A stretch of DNA of 64,000 nt from DLAJ01 sp964655525 (GTDB lineage Bacteria > Bacillota > Clostridia > Lachnospirales > Lachnospiraceae): the NCBI GenBank assembly GCA_964655525.1, contig CAZZNE010000002.1:62001-126000 (forward strand), read 5' to 3'. This document shows, piece after piece, positions 33,772-42,758 of the stretch; positions within the stretch are counted from its first letter, which is position 1; each line of letters opens with the position of its first letter. A program made the translations under genes and the position numbers. Below the pieces are notes generated by a model, which was given only the letters and a program-made list of their open reading frames with translations, ran no database searches and was not told where the DNA came from.

Positions 33772-35442
33772 ATGATACGGATCAATCAGATCAAATGTGA
33801 ACCCGAGCGGGTGACGATGCCGGACGGCAGTATGAATGAGGTGCTGTTAGTGAAAAAGGCAGCTGCCATCTTGCATGTTCCACCGAAGGCAATCCAGGCG
33901 CTTTTTATCAGGCGGCGCTCCATAGACGCAAGAAAAAAGCCGCAGATTTTTTACATATTCAGCGTAGATGTTGTGTTATCGGGATTCACGGAGGAGCAGG
34001 TACTGTCGAAAAGTCGCAATGCGGATTGCCAGAAAAGCCCATGGGTCGCATATGGATTTCCGAAGGAAGGAAGGAAAGAGATGCAGGGACGTCCCGTGAT
34101 TGTCGGGATGGGACCGGCAGGACTGTTCTGCGCTTACGAGCTTGCGCTGCACGGGTATCGTCCGCTTTTGTTAGAGAGGGGAAAATGTGTGGAGGAGCGC
34201 ACGAAGGACGTCGCGCGTTTTTGGAAAGAGGGCATTTTATTGCCGGAATCTAATGTACAGTTTGGAGAGGGCGGCGCAGGCGCATTTTCTGACGGAAAGC
34301 TGAATACGCTCATCAAGGACAAGGACGGCAGATGTGCGGAGGTACTGCGGATCCTCTGTGCACATGGCGCAAAAAAAGAAATCTGTTATGACCACAGGCC
34401 GCATATCGGAACGGATGCACTCTGCGAGGTGGTGCGGAATATGAGAAAGACCATTGCCGCACATGGTGGCGAGATTCGGTTTGAGACAAGATTAAACGGG
34501 CTGCATATAGAAAACGGGAAAGTAACGGGAGTATCGGCGGTTTGTGACGGACGGGAATGTGATGTTGCGTGCGGGCTTGCTGTGCTGGCGATCGGCCACA
34601 GCGCGCGGGATACGGTGCAGATGCTCTATGACTCCGGAATAGAGATGGAGGCAAAGCCTTTTGCAGTCGGACTACGTGTAGAACATCCGCAGACATTGAT
34701 TGATCAAAGTCAGTACGGAAAAACGGAGGCGGGCATACTTGGTGCAGCGGCGTATAAGCTGACGGCGCAGACCAAAAGCGGAAGAGGCGTGTATACGTTT
34801 TGTATGTGTCCGGGCGGCTATGTTGTCAATGCCTCGTCAGAACCGGACATGCTAGCGGTGAATGGCATGAGTTATTCCGGACGGGATGGCAACAACGCTA
34901 ACAGTGCGGTCATCGTCACGGTCACGCCGGAAGATTACGGGGATACGCATCCACTATCGGGCATTGCGTTTCAGCGTGATTTAGAGCGCAGGGCATATGA
35001 GATCGGCAAAGGAAGCATTCCGGTACAGCGTTACGGAGATTTTAAGACGGAGATACTCGAACAGGCGGTGCAGTCTGAGAAAGACACAGGGAATAATCCG
35101 GCATTTGATTCATTTGAGCCCTGTATTAAGGGGCGATATACCTACGCAAATGTATCTTCCATTCTTCCGAAGGAGCTTTCGGAAGCATTTGTAGAGGGAA
35201 TGGAGGCGTTCGGGCGAAAAATACCGCATTATAATGATGTTCGGACTTTGTTGGAAGGTGTGGAGAGCAGGACGTCATCTCCGGTCAGAATTTTGAGAAA
35301 TGAGGAGCTTGTATGCCGAACAGCGGATAACCTGTATCCGTGTGGAGAGGGGGCTGGCTATGCCGGAGGGATCATGTCGGCGGCGATGGACGGCGTGCGC
35401 GTGGCGGAGGCAATCGCGGAAAAGTACCGGCGTGTGCCATAG
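33772..35442 (+). CDS. FAD-dependent dehydrogenase (NAD(P)/FAD-dependent oxidoreductase)
   Basis: Soluble 556-residue flavoprotein common in Clostridia and never assigned a substrate. An N-terminal alpha/beta segment of ~85 residues (RINQIKCEPE..., with AIQALFIRRRSIDARKK) precedes the FAD motif GMGPAGLFCAYELA (~112-125). NVQFGEGGAGAFSDGKLNT follows, and the C-terminus has YPCGEGAGYAGGIMSAAMDG. ATG 33772 follows GGGGAGAG; the frame extends upstream into the previous gene without an RBS. It is probably transcribed with the HI0933-type gene before it. Confidence 0.92.
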   Translation: MIRINQIKCEPERVTMPDGSMNEVLLVKKAAAILHVPPKAIQALFIRRRSIDARKKPQIFYIFSVDVVLSGFTEEQVLSKSRNADCQKSPWVAYGFPKEGRKEMQGRPVIVGMGPAGLFCAYELALHGYRPLLLERGKCVEERTKDVARFWKEGILLPESNVQFGEGGAGAFSDGKLNTLIKDKDGRCAEVLRILCAHGAKKEICYDHRPHIGTDALCEVVRNMRKTIAAHGGEIRFETRLNGLHIENGKVTGVSAVCDGRECDVACGLAVLAIGHSARDTVQMLYDSGIEMEAKPFAVGLRVEHPQTLIDQSQYGKTEAGILGAAAYKLTAQTKSGRGVYTFCMCPGGYVVNASSEPDMLAVNGMSYSGRDGNNANSAVIVTVTPEDYGDTHPLSGIAFQRDLERRAYEIGKGSIPVQRYGDFKTEILEQAVQSEKDTGNNPAFDSFEPCIKGRYTYANVSSILPKELSEAFVEGMEAFGRKIPHYNDVRTLLEGVESRTSSPVRILRNEELVCRTADNLYPCGEGAGYAGGIMSAAMDGVRVAEAIAEKYRRVP

Positions 35443-35468
35443 ACAATTTTTTCGGAATGTGATAAGGT
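35440..35468 (+). promoter_or_regulatory. Predicted promoter for proB
   Basis: TAGACA (35440-35445), 17-nt spacer, TAAGGT (35463-35468). The -10 is weak, but it is the only candidate in the 67-nt gap before proB. There is no room for a T-box leader. Confidence 0.4.
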
Positions 35469-35509
35469 GAGTAAGTGACAGAAAGCATAAAAGGCGAAAG
35501 GGAACGGAA

Positions 35510-36367
35510 ATGAATCAACAAATACGGGAAGCGATTCGGGATAAACAGCGGATCGTCATTAAAATAGGTTCTTCCTCGCTCCAGCATCAGGAAACGGGAG
35601 ATCTGGATTATATCAAAATGGAGGTGCTTGTCCGTGAATTGTGCAATCTGCGCAATCAGGGGAAGGATGTCGTGCTGGTGACTTCGGGCGCGATCGCCTG
35701 CGGGAAAAAGGCGGTACAGATCAAGGACGGGGATAACCCGATCGCTGTCAAACAGGCATGCGCTGCAATCGGACAGGCGCGGCTGATGATGACTTATCAG
35801 AAGATATTTGCGGAATATAATCAGGTGACGGCGCAGATTTTGATGACAAGAAACACGATAGTCGATAACCTGAACCGGTTTAACGCCGCGAATACGTTTA
35901 CGGAGCTGTTAAAGCTTGGCGTTATTCCCATCGTCAACGAAAATGATACGGTTGCGACTTATGAGATTGAGATCGGCGACAACGACACGCTTTCTGCGAT
36001 CGTTGCGGCGCTCATTCATGCCGATCTGCTCATTCTTTTGTCGGATATTGACGGACTTTATACGGACAACCCCCGAACGAATCCGAATGCGCAGTTCATT
36101 CCGGTCGTGAGGGAGATTGATGAGAATATTCTGCGCATGGGGAAGCATGAGACGGGAAGCAGCGTTGGTACGGGTGGTATGGATACCAAGCTGACTGCCG
36201 CAAAAATTGCGACAGCGTCGGGCGCGGATATGATTATTGCCAATAGTGAGGATGTGCGTATCATCCACCGGATCATGGACGGCAGGGAATACGGGACGCT
36301 GTTTATGGCGCATAAGGATGATGATTTTTATTTGACGGATTTTGTGGAACAGATGCATAACGACTGA
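35510..36367 (+). CDS. proB: Glutamate 5-kinase (without PUA domain)
   Basis: First step of proline synthesis: ATP-dependent phosphorylation of glutamate. The amino-acid-kinase fold shows VIKIGSSSLQ near residue 20, VTSGAIACGKKAV, NENDTV at ~142-147 and GTGGMDTKLTAAKIATASG. At 285 residues it ends after the kinase fold; the C-terminal PUA domain found in E. coli ProB is absent, a common variant in Firmicutes. proA lies about 0.9 kb downstream, separated by a DUF896 gene and the cyclo-ligase part. Confidence 0.97.
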   Translation: MNQQIREAIRDKQRIVIKIGSSSLQHQETGDLDYIKMEVLVRELCNLRNQGKDVVLVTSGAIACGKKAVQIKDGDNPIAVKQACAAIGQARLMMTYQKIFAEYNQVTAQILMTRNTIVDNLNRFNAANTFTELLKLGVIPIVNENDTVATYEIEIGDNDTLSAIVAALIHADLLILLSDIDGLYTDNPRTNPNAQFIPVVREIDENILRMGKHETGSSVGTGGMDTKLTAAKIATASGADMIIANSEDVRIIHRIMDGREYGTLFMAHKDDDFYLTDFVEQMHND

Positions 36368-36423
36368 AAAGCTTTCCTGCGGCCTAAAGTTTGCGGGTAA
36401 AAGAAAGGCATAGGTAGATTGGT

Positions 36424-36645
36424 ATGAAGGTTGAAGAACTGACAGGGCGCATTAACGAACTTTATCACAAATCCAAAGCAGAGGGGCTGACGGAGGAAGA
36501 AAAAGAGGAGCAGGCGCGATTAAGGCAGGAATATATTGAAAATATCCGTTCCAACCTGCGCGGACAGCTGAGTTCCATCCGAATCCAAAATGAGGACGGC
36601 AGTATTACCGATCTGGGAAAAGAACATGCAAACAGGACGAACTGA
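36424..36645 (+). CDS. DUF896 (YnzC/UPF0291) family small protein
   Basis: Small helical cytosolic protein of 73 residues. It contains the family pattern INELYHKSKAEGLTEEEKEEQARLRQEYIENIRSN in shortened view: INELYHKSK near residue 10 and RLRQEYIENIR near 29. The B. subtilis relative YnzC is small and of unclear role, linked to the SOS operon. The ATG is preceded by GAAAGGCATAGGTA, a leader also found before sepF. Its end overlaps the next ORF by 20 nt. Confidence 0.9.
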   Translation: MKVEELTGRINELYHKSKAEGLTEEEKEEQARLRQEYIENIRSNLRGQLSSIRIQNEDGSITDLGKEHANRTN

Positions 36646-38515
36646 TGAAAAACGCGCATTGCGAAAAGCGGCGCTTGTAAGGCGAGATCATCTGACAGAA
36701 GCACAGCGGATCGAAAAGAGCAGGCAGATTGCGGAATTGTTATTTGCTCACCCGTGGTATCAGAATGCGGAACAGCTGCTTGTTTATGCCTCCTATCTGA
36801 GTGAAGTTTCTACGGAGGGAATCATGCGTCATGCCCTGCAGGCAGGAAAGCGGGTGTATTGTCCGGTCGTGACCGGAAAGCGGGAAATGGTGTTTTGCAA
36901 AGTAGTATTATCCGGGCTTGGTGCGATGGAAAAAGACAGTCATGGAATCCCGCAGCCGGATGAAAAGACCTGCGCACATTATGTTTATGAGCCGGAAAAA
37001 AGTCTGATGCTGATGCCGGGGTGCGTGTTTAACGATCAGGGAGACCGTATCGGTTACGGGGGCGGATTTTATGACAGCTTTTTAGCAAAACAGCCGATGC
37101 AGACGATCGCATTGTTTTTTGACTGTCAGCATACGGAGGCGCAGAGTATCGGAGAAAGTCATGATGTGCGGCCGGATCTGATCCTGACGGAAAGCGGTTT
37201 TCAAAAAAATGATAATGTAAGGGAAATAAGAGGAGAGCATAGGATGAACGAGATCAGCAAAGAACAATCGGCAATGCTTGAAGAAATCGGTAAGCGTGCC
37301 ATACAGGCAAAATATGAACTTCAGGGACTTCGGACGGAGCAAAAAAACGAGGCATTAAAGCGCGTGGCGGACGGCCTTTTGGCGGATGCCAAAAAGATTT
37401 TAGCAGCAAATGAACAGGATATGCAGAAGGGAAAAGAGCATGGCATGCATGAAGGGCTGCTTGACCGCTTAAAGCTGACCGATGCGCGTATTGAGGCAAT
37501 GGCGGAGGGACTGCGCCAGGTCGTGGCGCTAAACGATCCGATCGGTACGGTGATAGAGCGCTTTACGCACCCGAACGGGATGGAGATTAAGCAGGTACGC
37601 GTGCCTCTCGGCGTGATCGGTATTATTTATGAATCCCGCCCGAACGTGACGGCAGATGCGTTTGGATTGTGTTTTAAGACAGGGAATGCTGTCATTTTAA
37701 AGGGCGGTTCGGACGCGATCTGCTCCATCATGGCGATCACGGAGAGCATTCGGAGCAGTCTTGCGGCTCTTGGTATCTGTGCGGACGCAGTACAGCTTAT
37801 TACGGATACAGACCGGGCAGTGACGGCGCAGTTTATGAAAATGAACCGCTATGTGGATGTGCTGATTCCACGCGGCGGGGCGGGGCTCATCCGTGCGGTG
37901 GTCGAGAAAGCAAGCATTCCCGTGATTGAGACAGGAACGGGGAACTGCCATATCTATATAGATCAGGATGCCGATTTCAAAAAGGCAATCCCCATCATCA
38001 TCAATGCAAAAACGCAGCGGATCGGCGTGTGCAACGCCTGTGAATCGCTAGTCATTCATGAAAAGATCAAGGATGCTTTTTTACCGATGCTTGCGGAGGA
38101 GCTAAAGAAAAATCATGTGGAGATGCGCGCGGATAAGCAGGCTGCCGAAGTGATCGGAGACTGTACCGCGGCGACGGAGGAGGATTTTGCAAGGGAATAC
38201 CTTGATTATATTATTTCCATTAAAACGGTCGGCAGCGCGGAGGAAGCGATCGCGCATATCAACCGCTATCACACGGGGCATTCTGACTCCATTATCACGG
38301 AAAATAAGGAGACGGCACAGCGTTTCTTGGACGGTGTGGATTCGGCGTGCGTATATGTCAATGTCTCGACACGTTTCACGGACGGCTTTGAGTTCGGCTT
38401 TGGCGCTGAGATTGGAATTTCCACACAAAAACTGCATGCGCGCGGACCGATGGGGCTGCGGGAACTGACTTCCTACAAATATCAGGTTGTGGGAGACGGG
38501 CAGATCAGGGGTTAG
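36626..38515 (+). CDS. proA: 5-formyltetrahydrofolate cyclo-ligase joined in frame to glutamate-5-semialdehyde dehydrogenase (ProA)
   Basis: One open frame encodes two enzymes. Residues ~1-200 from ATG 36626 are a 5-formyl-THF cyclo-ligase (MthfS-type), with the substrate motif RIGYGGGFYDSF. From the codon at 37244 onward it is a complete ProA: MNEISKEQ start, IYESRPNVTADAFG, the active-site Cys in RIGVCNACESLV, and GLRELTSYKY near the end. ProA reduces gamma-glutamyl phosphate for proline synthesis, partner of proB upstream. The junction contains an A7 run, and proA has its own RBS and ATG. I therefore suspect two genes merged by a one-base loss (natural or sequencing), rather than a long-standing fusion. 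ATG 36626 overlaps the DUF896 3' end. Confidence 0.88.
   Translation: MQTGRTDEKRALRKAALVRRDHLTEAQRIEKSRQIAELLFAHPWYQNAEQLLVYASYLSEVSTEGIMRHALQAGKRVYCPVVTGKREMVFCKVVLSGLGAMEKDSHGIPQPDEKTCAHYVYEPEKSLMLMPGCVFNDQGDRIGYGGGFYDSFLAKQPMQTIALFFDCQHTEAQSIGESHDVRPDLILTESGFQKNDNVREIRGEHRMNEISKEQSAMLEEIGKRAIQAKYELQGLRTEQKNEALKRVADGLLADAKKILAANEQDMQKGKEHGMHEGLLDRLKLTDARIEAMAEGLRQVVALNDPIGTVIERFTHPNGMEIKQVRVPLGVIGIIYESRPNVTADAFGLCFKTGNAVILKGGSDAICSIMAITESIRSSLAALGICADAVQLITDTDRAVTAQFMKMNRYVDVLIPRGGAGLIRAVVEKASIPVIETGTGNCHIYIDQDADFKKAIPIIINAKTQRIGVCNACESLVIHEKIKDAFLPMLAEELKKNHVEMRADKQAAEVIGDCTAATEEDFAREYLDYIISIKTVGSAEEAIAHINRYHTGHSDSIITENKETAQRFLDGVDSACVYVNVSTRFTDGFEFGFGAEIGISTQKLHARGPMGLRELTSYKYQVVGDGQIRG
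37203..37243 (+). promoter_or_regulatory. A7 run and internal ribosome binding site at the cyclo-ligase/proA junction
   Basis: A7 at 37203-37209 is read in frame as part of Q-K-N. With eight A residues the frame would meet TGA and TAA at once, exactly where cyclo-ligases normally end. AAGAGGAGAG follows, with GGAG at 37232-37235, eight bases before ATG 37244 of proA. ProA can thus be initiated independently whatever the upstream frame. Confidence 0.8.
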
Positions 38516-38567
38516 AAAAATGAGTGCAGCAACATTTCTATGAAAGAAAAGGAAAAAAGTCAAAAGA

Positions 38568-40016
38568 ATGGGTAATGAAATGGATTTGGATAAAATAGAT
38601 GTCAATGCAGGACCACCCACAGAAGAGCCGGCCAGGCAGTACTACTATATGGCAAAGTGCCGCGATGATGTCCGTGCGGAGAGTGAGAGGCTGGGGCACC
38701 CGCTGACCTGTGCCGTCATCACCTTCGGTTGTCAGATGAATGCGCGTGATTCGGAAAAGCTTCTCGGTATTTTGAAAGCAGTCGGTTATACCGTTACGGA
38801 TTCGGAGACGGCGGATTTTGTTATTTATAATACATGTACCGTGCGGGATAATGCCAACCAGCGCGTGTACGGCAGACTCGGACATCTCGGCTCTATGAAA
38901 AAAAGCAATCCGCATAAGAGGATTGCGCTCTGCGGTTGTATGATGCAGGAGCAGAGCGTCATTGAAAAGCTGCAAAAAAGCTATTCGTTTGTGGATTTGG
39001 TCTTTGGAACGCACAATCTCTATAAATTTGCGGAACTGCTTTGTGCAATGTATGAGTCCGACCGAATGCTGATCGATATTTGGAAGGATACGGACGCGAT
39101 CGTTGAGCAGCTTCCGGTCAGCCGCAAGTATCCTTACAAATCGGGCGTCAATATCATGTTCGGGTGCAATAACTTTTGTACATATTGCATTGTTCCCTAT
39201 GTCAGAGGACGGGAACGCAGTCGTGACGCGCGGGAGATTCTGCGCGAGGTGGAGTCCCTTGCGGCGGACGGTGTAAAGGAAGTCATGCTGCTCGGTCAGA
39301 ACGTCAACTCTTATGGCACAGGGCTTGCAGACGGTATTTCCTTTGCTGCGCTTTTGCGCGAAGTGGAGAAAGTAGAGGGAATCGAACGCATTCGTTTTAT
39401 GACATCCCATCCGAAGGATTTATCTGACGAGCTGATCAGGGTGATGAAAGAATCCGATAAGATCTGCCGACATCTGCATCTGCCGCTGCAGTCAGGTTCC
39501 AGTAAGCTCCTAAAGGCAATGAACCGCCGTTATGACAAGGAACATTATCTGGAACTTGCCTTAAAAATACGGCGCGAAATACCGGATATTGCCATTTCCA
39601 CGGATATCATCGTCGGGTTTCCGGGAGAGACGGCCGAGGATGTGGACGATACCATCGACGTGATACGCAGAGTGGCGTTTGACAATGCGTTTACGTTCCA
39701 ATACAGCAGACGCACAGGAACGCCTGCGGCGGCGATGGAGCAGGTACCGGCAACGGAGGTCACAAAGCAATTTGACCGTGTCCTTTCGGCAGTGCAGGAG
39801 ACTGCAAGGGAGCGCGCGGCGCTTCTTAATGGGCAGACGCTTCCGGCGCTGATCGAGGAAATGAATGAAAAGGATAAAAGCTATGTAGTCGGGAGGCTTT
39901 CGAACAATACGATTGTTCATCTGAAGGGGATGCCAGATATGATCGGCACGATCAGACGGGTAAAGCTTACGGAATGCCGCGGCTTTTATTATATGGGGGT
40001 TATCGAACATGGCTGA
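38568..40016 (+). CDS. miaB: tRNA-2-methylthio-N6-dimethylallyladenosine synthase MiaB
   Basis: Radical SAM methylthiotransferase acting on i6A37 of tRNAs, the step after MiaA, which is also encoded in this window (44673). The N-terminal UPF0004 domain has GCQMNARDSEK and further cluster Cys (NTCTVRDNA and CGCM). The radical SAM CNNFCTYC puts Cys at residues 200, 204 and 207. A TRAM domain ends the protein. At 482 residues it is slightly longer than E. coli MiaB owing to an N-terminal extension, as in Bacillus. ATG 38580 is an alternative start. The stop overlaps mutS by 8 nt. Confidence 0.97.
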   Translation: MGNEMDLDKIDVNAGPPTEEPARQYYYMAKCRDDVRAESERLGHPLTCAVITFGCQMNARDSEKLLGILKAVGYTVTDSETADFVIYNTCTVRDNANQRVYGRLGHLGSMKKSNPHKRIALCGCMMQEQSVIEKLQKSYSFVDLVFGTHNLYKFAELLCAMYESDRMLIDIWKDTDAIVEQLPVSRKYPYKSGVNIMFGCNNFCTYCIVPYVRGRERSRDAREILREVESLAADGVKEVMLLGQNVNSYGTGLADGISFAALLREVEKVEGIERIRFMTSHPKDLSDELIRVMKESDKICRHLHLPLQSGSSKLLKAMNRRYDKEHYLELALKIRREIPDIAISTDIIVGFPGETAEDVDDTIDVIRRVAFDNAFTFQYSRRTGTPAAAMEQVPATEVTKQFDRVLSAVQETARERAALLNGQTLPALIEEMNEKDKSYVVGRLSNNTIVHLKGMPDMIGTIRRVKLTECRGFYYMGVIEHG

Positions 40017-42660
40017 GATCACGCCAATGATGCAGCATTATTTAGATACAAAAGAACAGAATAAGGATTGCATTTTATTTTACCGTCTCGGCGATTTTTA
40101 TGAGATGTTTTTTGAGGATGCCAAAACAGTATCCAGAGAGTTGGAGCTGACACTGACGGGAAAAGCATGCGGCTTAGAGGAGCGCGCGCCGATGTGCGGC
40201 GTTCCATTTCATGCGGCAGAGACCTATATTAATCGTCTGGTGACAAAGGGGTACAAGGTCGCAATCTGCGAACAGGTAGAAGATCCGAAGCTGGCAAAGG
40301 GAATGGTAAAGCGCGAGGTCGTGCGGATTGTCACACCAGGCACGAATGTGGATAATCAGTTCATTGATGAGGGAAAAAACAACTATCTGATGGCTGTTGT
40401 CTATCTGGAGAATCAAATCGGAATTTCCATCGTGGATGTTTCCACGGGGGATTATTTTTTGACCGAGGTGGAAGATACCAAACGTCTGCTTGACGAAATC
40501 TATAAGTATCTGCCTTCGGAAATTATCTGTAACGACGCATTCACGCTTTGCGGCGTGGATCTGAATGATCTGCGCGACAGGCTGCATATCTGCGTCAATC
40601 GTCTGGAACCGTGGTATTTTGACGAGGATGCCTGCAAAAAGGCGCTGATGAAACAGTTTAAAGTGCATGTCCTGACCGGACTCGGTATTGATGATTTCCC
40701 GAATGGGCTGGTTGCGGCGGGCGCGATCATGTTGTACTTAAATGAGACACAGAAAATCTCACTGTCGCATATTACGCACCTCTATCCGTATCTGGCAAGC
40801 AAATATATGCTGCTTGACAGCGCGACAAGGCGCAATCTGGAGCTGACGGAAACATTGCGCGAAAAAGCAAAGCGCGGAAGTCTGTTATGGGTGCTCGATA
40901 AGACGAAAACGGCGATGGGTGCACGGACACTGAGGAGCTATTTAGAGCAGCCGTTGATTACCCGCAGCGCGATCGAGGAGCGCTTGGAGGCGGTTTCCGA
41001 GCTGTGTGCCGACCCGACGGCACGGGATGAGATACGGGAATACTTAAGTCCAATCTATGATTTGGAGAGGCTACTCGGCAAAGTCAGTTATATGAGCGCA
41101 AATCCACGCGATCTGATCGCATTCCGCAATTCGCTTGCGATGCTTCCGGCGATCAAGCTTGTCCTGCGCGGTTTTTCCTCTAAGCTGCTCTTAGGGATTG
41201 AACAGGACATCGATTCTTTGGAGGATGTGTGCGAACTGATCGGAGCGGCAATCGATGATGAGGAGCCGCCGGTCACAATCCGAGAGGGCGGCATCATCCG
41301 TGACGGCTACGATCCGGATATTGATATGCTTCGTAAGGCAAAGACGGAGGGGAAAGACTGGCTTGCCAAATTAGAGAGCGATGACAGAGAGCGCACGGGA
41401 ATTAAGAACCTGCGCATTAAGTATAATAAGGTATTCGGATATTATTTTGAGGTCACAAACTCGTTTAAGAAAATGGTACCTGAGGATTATATCCGCAAGC
41501 AGACCTTAACAAACGCTGAGCGTTATACGACGCCGCGGTTAAAGGAACTGGAAGATACTATATTAAATGCAGAAGATAAGCTTTATACACTGGAATATGA
41601 CGCATTCTGTAAAGTGCGTGACAGTATTGCGGCGGAGCTTGACCGCATCCAGCGTACGGCAAAGGCAGTCGCGGCCCTTGATGTATTTGCGTCGCTTTCT
41701 CTTGTGGCGGAGCGTAACCATTATGTGCGTCCCCAGATCAACGAAAAGGGTGTGATCGATATTAAGGACGGCAGACATCCGGTCGTCGAGCAGATGATCG
41801 AGCACGATATGTTTGTCTCAAATGATACGCATTTGGATAACGGAAAGCATTGCATTGCCGTGATCACGGGACCGAATATGGCAGGGAAGTCCACTTATAT
41901 GCGCCAAGCCGCCCTGATCGTGCTCATGGCGCAGATTGGTTCGTTCGTCCCCGCAAAGAGTGCGGATATCGGATTGGTCGATCGCATTTTTACGCGCGTC
42001 GGCGCGTCGGATGACCTTGCTTCGGGACAGAGTACATTTATGGTAGAGATGAATGAGGTCGCAAACATCCTTCGCAATGCGACGTCGAAATCGCTGCTTG
42101 TATTGGACGAGATCGGGCGCGGGACATCGACCTTTGACGGACTCTCGATCGCGTGGGCGGTCATCGAGCATATCAGTAACCGCAATATCCTCGGCGCAAA
42201 GACACTGTTTGCGACACATTACCATGAGCTGACAGAGCTTGAGGGAAAAATGGATAATGTGAATAATTACTGCATTGCCGTGAAAGAAAAGGGCGACGAT
42301 ATCGTATTTTTGCGCAAGATCATGAAAGGCGGCGCTGACCGGAGCTACGGCATTCAGGTGGCGAAGCTGGCGGGTGTACCCGATATGGTGATCGGGCGCG
42401 CCAAAGAAATCGCGGAGCAGCTTTCGGACAATGATATTACGGATAAGATACAGAGCATCTGTACGCCGACAGGCTCCGCAGGAAAACATAAGCCGGTGTT
42501 ATGCGACGAGGTGGATCGGGGGCAAATGTCCTTGTTTGACGCGGTGAAGGATGAGGATGTCGTGAAAGAATTAAAAGAGATCGATATCAGCAATTTAACG
42601 CCGTTAGACGCGTTAAATACGCTGTATCGCTTGCAGAATAAGCTGATTAATCGGTGGTGA
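40009..42660 (+). CDS. mutS: DNA mismatch repair protein MutS
   Basis: Mismatch-recognition ATPase. The mismatch-binding wedge FYRLGDFYEMFF (Phe and Glu, residues ~24-35) lies in domain I. The central lever/clamp domains follow, then the ABC-type ATPase with Walker A GPNMAGKSTYMRQ near residue 621, Walker B LLVLDEIGRGTST, and the C-terminal FATHYHEL and HTH dimer part. At 883 residues it is full length. It starts inside miaB and is followed by mutL after 98 nt. Confidence 0.98.
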   Translation: MAEITPMMQHYLDTKEQNKDCILFYRLGDFYEMFFEDAKTVSRELELTLTGKACGLEERAPMCGVPFHAAETYINRLVTKGYKVAICEQVEDPKLAKGMVKREVVRIVTPGTNVDNQFIDEGKNNYLMAVVYLENQIGISIVDVSTGDYFLTEVEDTKRLLDEIYKYLPSEIICNDAFTLCGVDLNDLRDRLHICVNRLEPWYFDEDACKKALMKQFKVHVLTGLGIDDFPNGLVAAGAIMLYLNETQKISLSHITHLYPYLASKYMLLDSATRRNLELTETLREKAKRGSLLWVLDKTKTAMGARTLRSYLEQPLITRSAIEERLEAVSELCADPTARDEIREYLSPIYDLERLLGKVSYMSANPRDLIAFRNSLAMLPAIKLVLRGFSSKLLLGIEQDIDSLEDVCELIGAAIDDEEPPVTIREGGIIRDGYDPDIDMLRKAKTEGKDWLAKLESDDRERTGIKNLRIKYNKVFGYYFEVTNSFKKMVPEDYIRKQTLTNAERYTTPRLKELEDTILNAEDKLYTLEYDAFCKVRDSIAAELDRIQRTAKAVAALDVFASLSLVAERNHYVRPQINEKGVIDIKDGRHPVVEQMIEHDMFVSNDTHLDNGKHCIAVITGPNMAGKSTYMRQAALIVLMAQIGSFVPAKSADIGLVDRIFTRVGASDDLASGQSTFMVEMNEVANILRNATSKSLLVLDEIGRGTSTFDGLSIAWAVIEHISNRNILGAKTLFATHYHELTELEGKMDNVNNYCIAVKEKGDDIVFLRKIMKGGADRSYGIQVAKLAGVPDMVIGRAKEIAEQLSDNDITDKIQSICTPTGSAGKHKPVLCDEVDRGQMSLFDAVKDEDVVKELKEIDISNLTPLDALNTLYRLQNKLINRW

Positions 42661-42758
42661 TCAGGTCGCGTATGTTATGAAATATACAATCCAACGCAGG
42701 CACGTCACAATAGGATTGTTAAATGAAGGAAAATGAAAGAATAAGAAGGAGGCGCGGT

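Noticed and set aside
35443..35509. T-box leader upstream of proB
   Set aside because: The intergenic gap is only 67 nt, too short for a T-box; no specifier or antiterminator sequence is visible.
38538..39410. Minus-strand open frame of about 290 codons opposite miaB
   Set aside because: Shadow of a confidently assigned radical SAM enzyme.
42686..42719. Inverted repeat ACAATCC...GGATTGT between mutS and mutL as a terminator
   Set aside because: Only 7 bp with a 20-nt loop and no T run; mutL has no other promoter, so termination here is unlikely.
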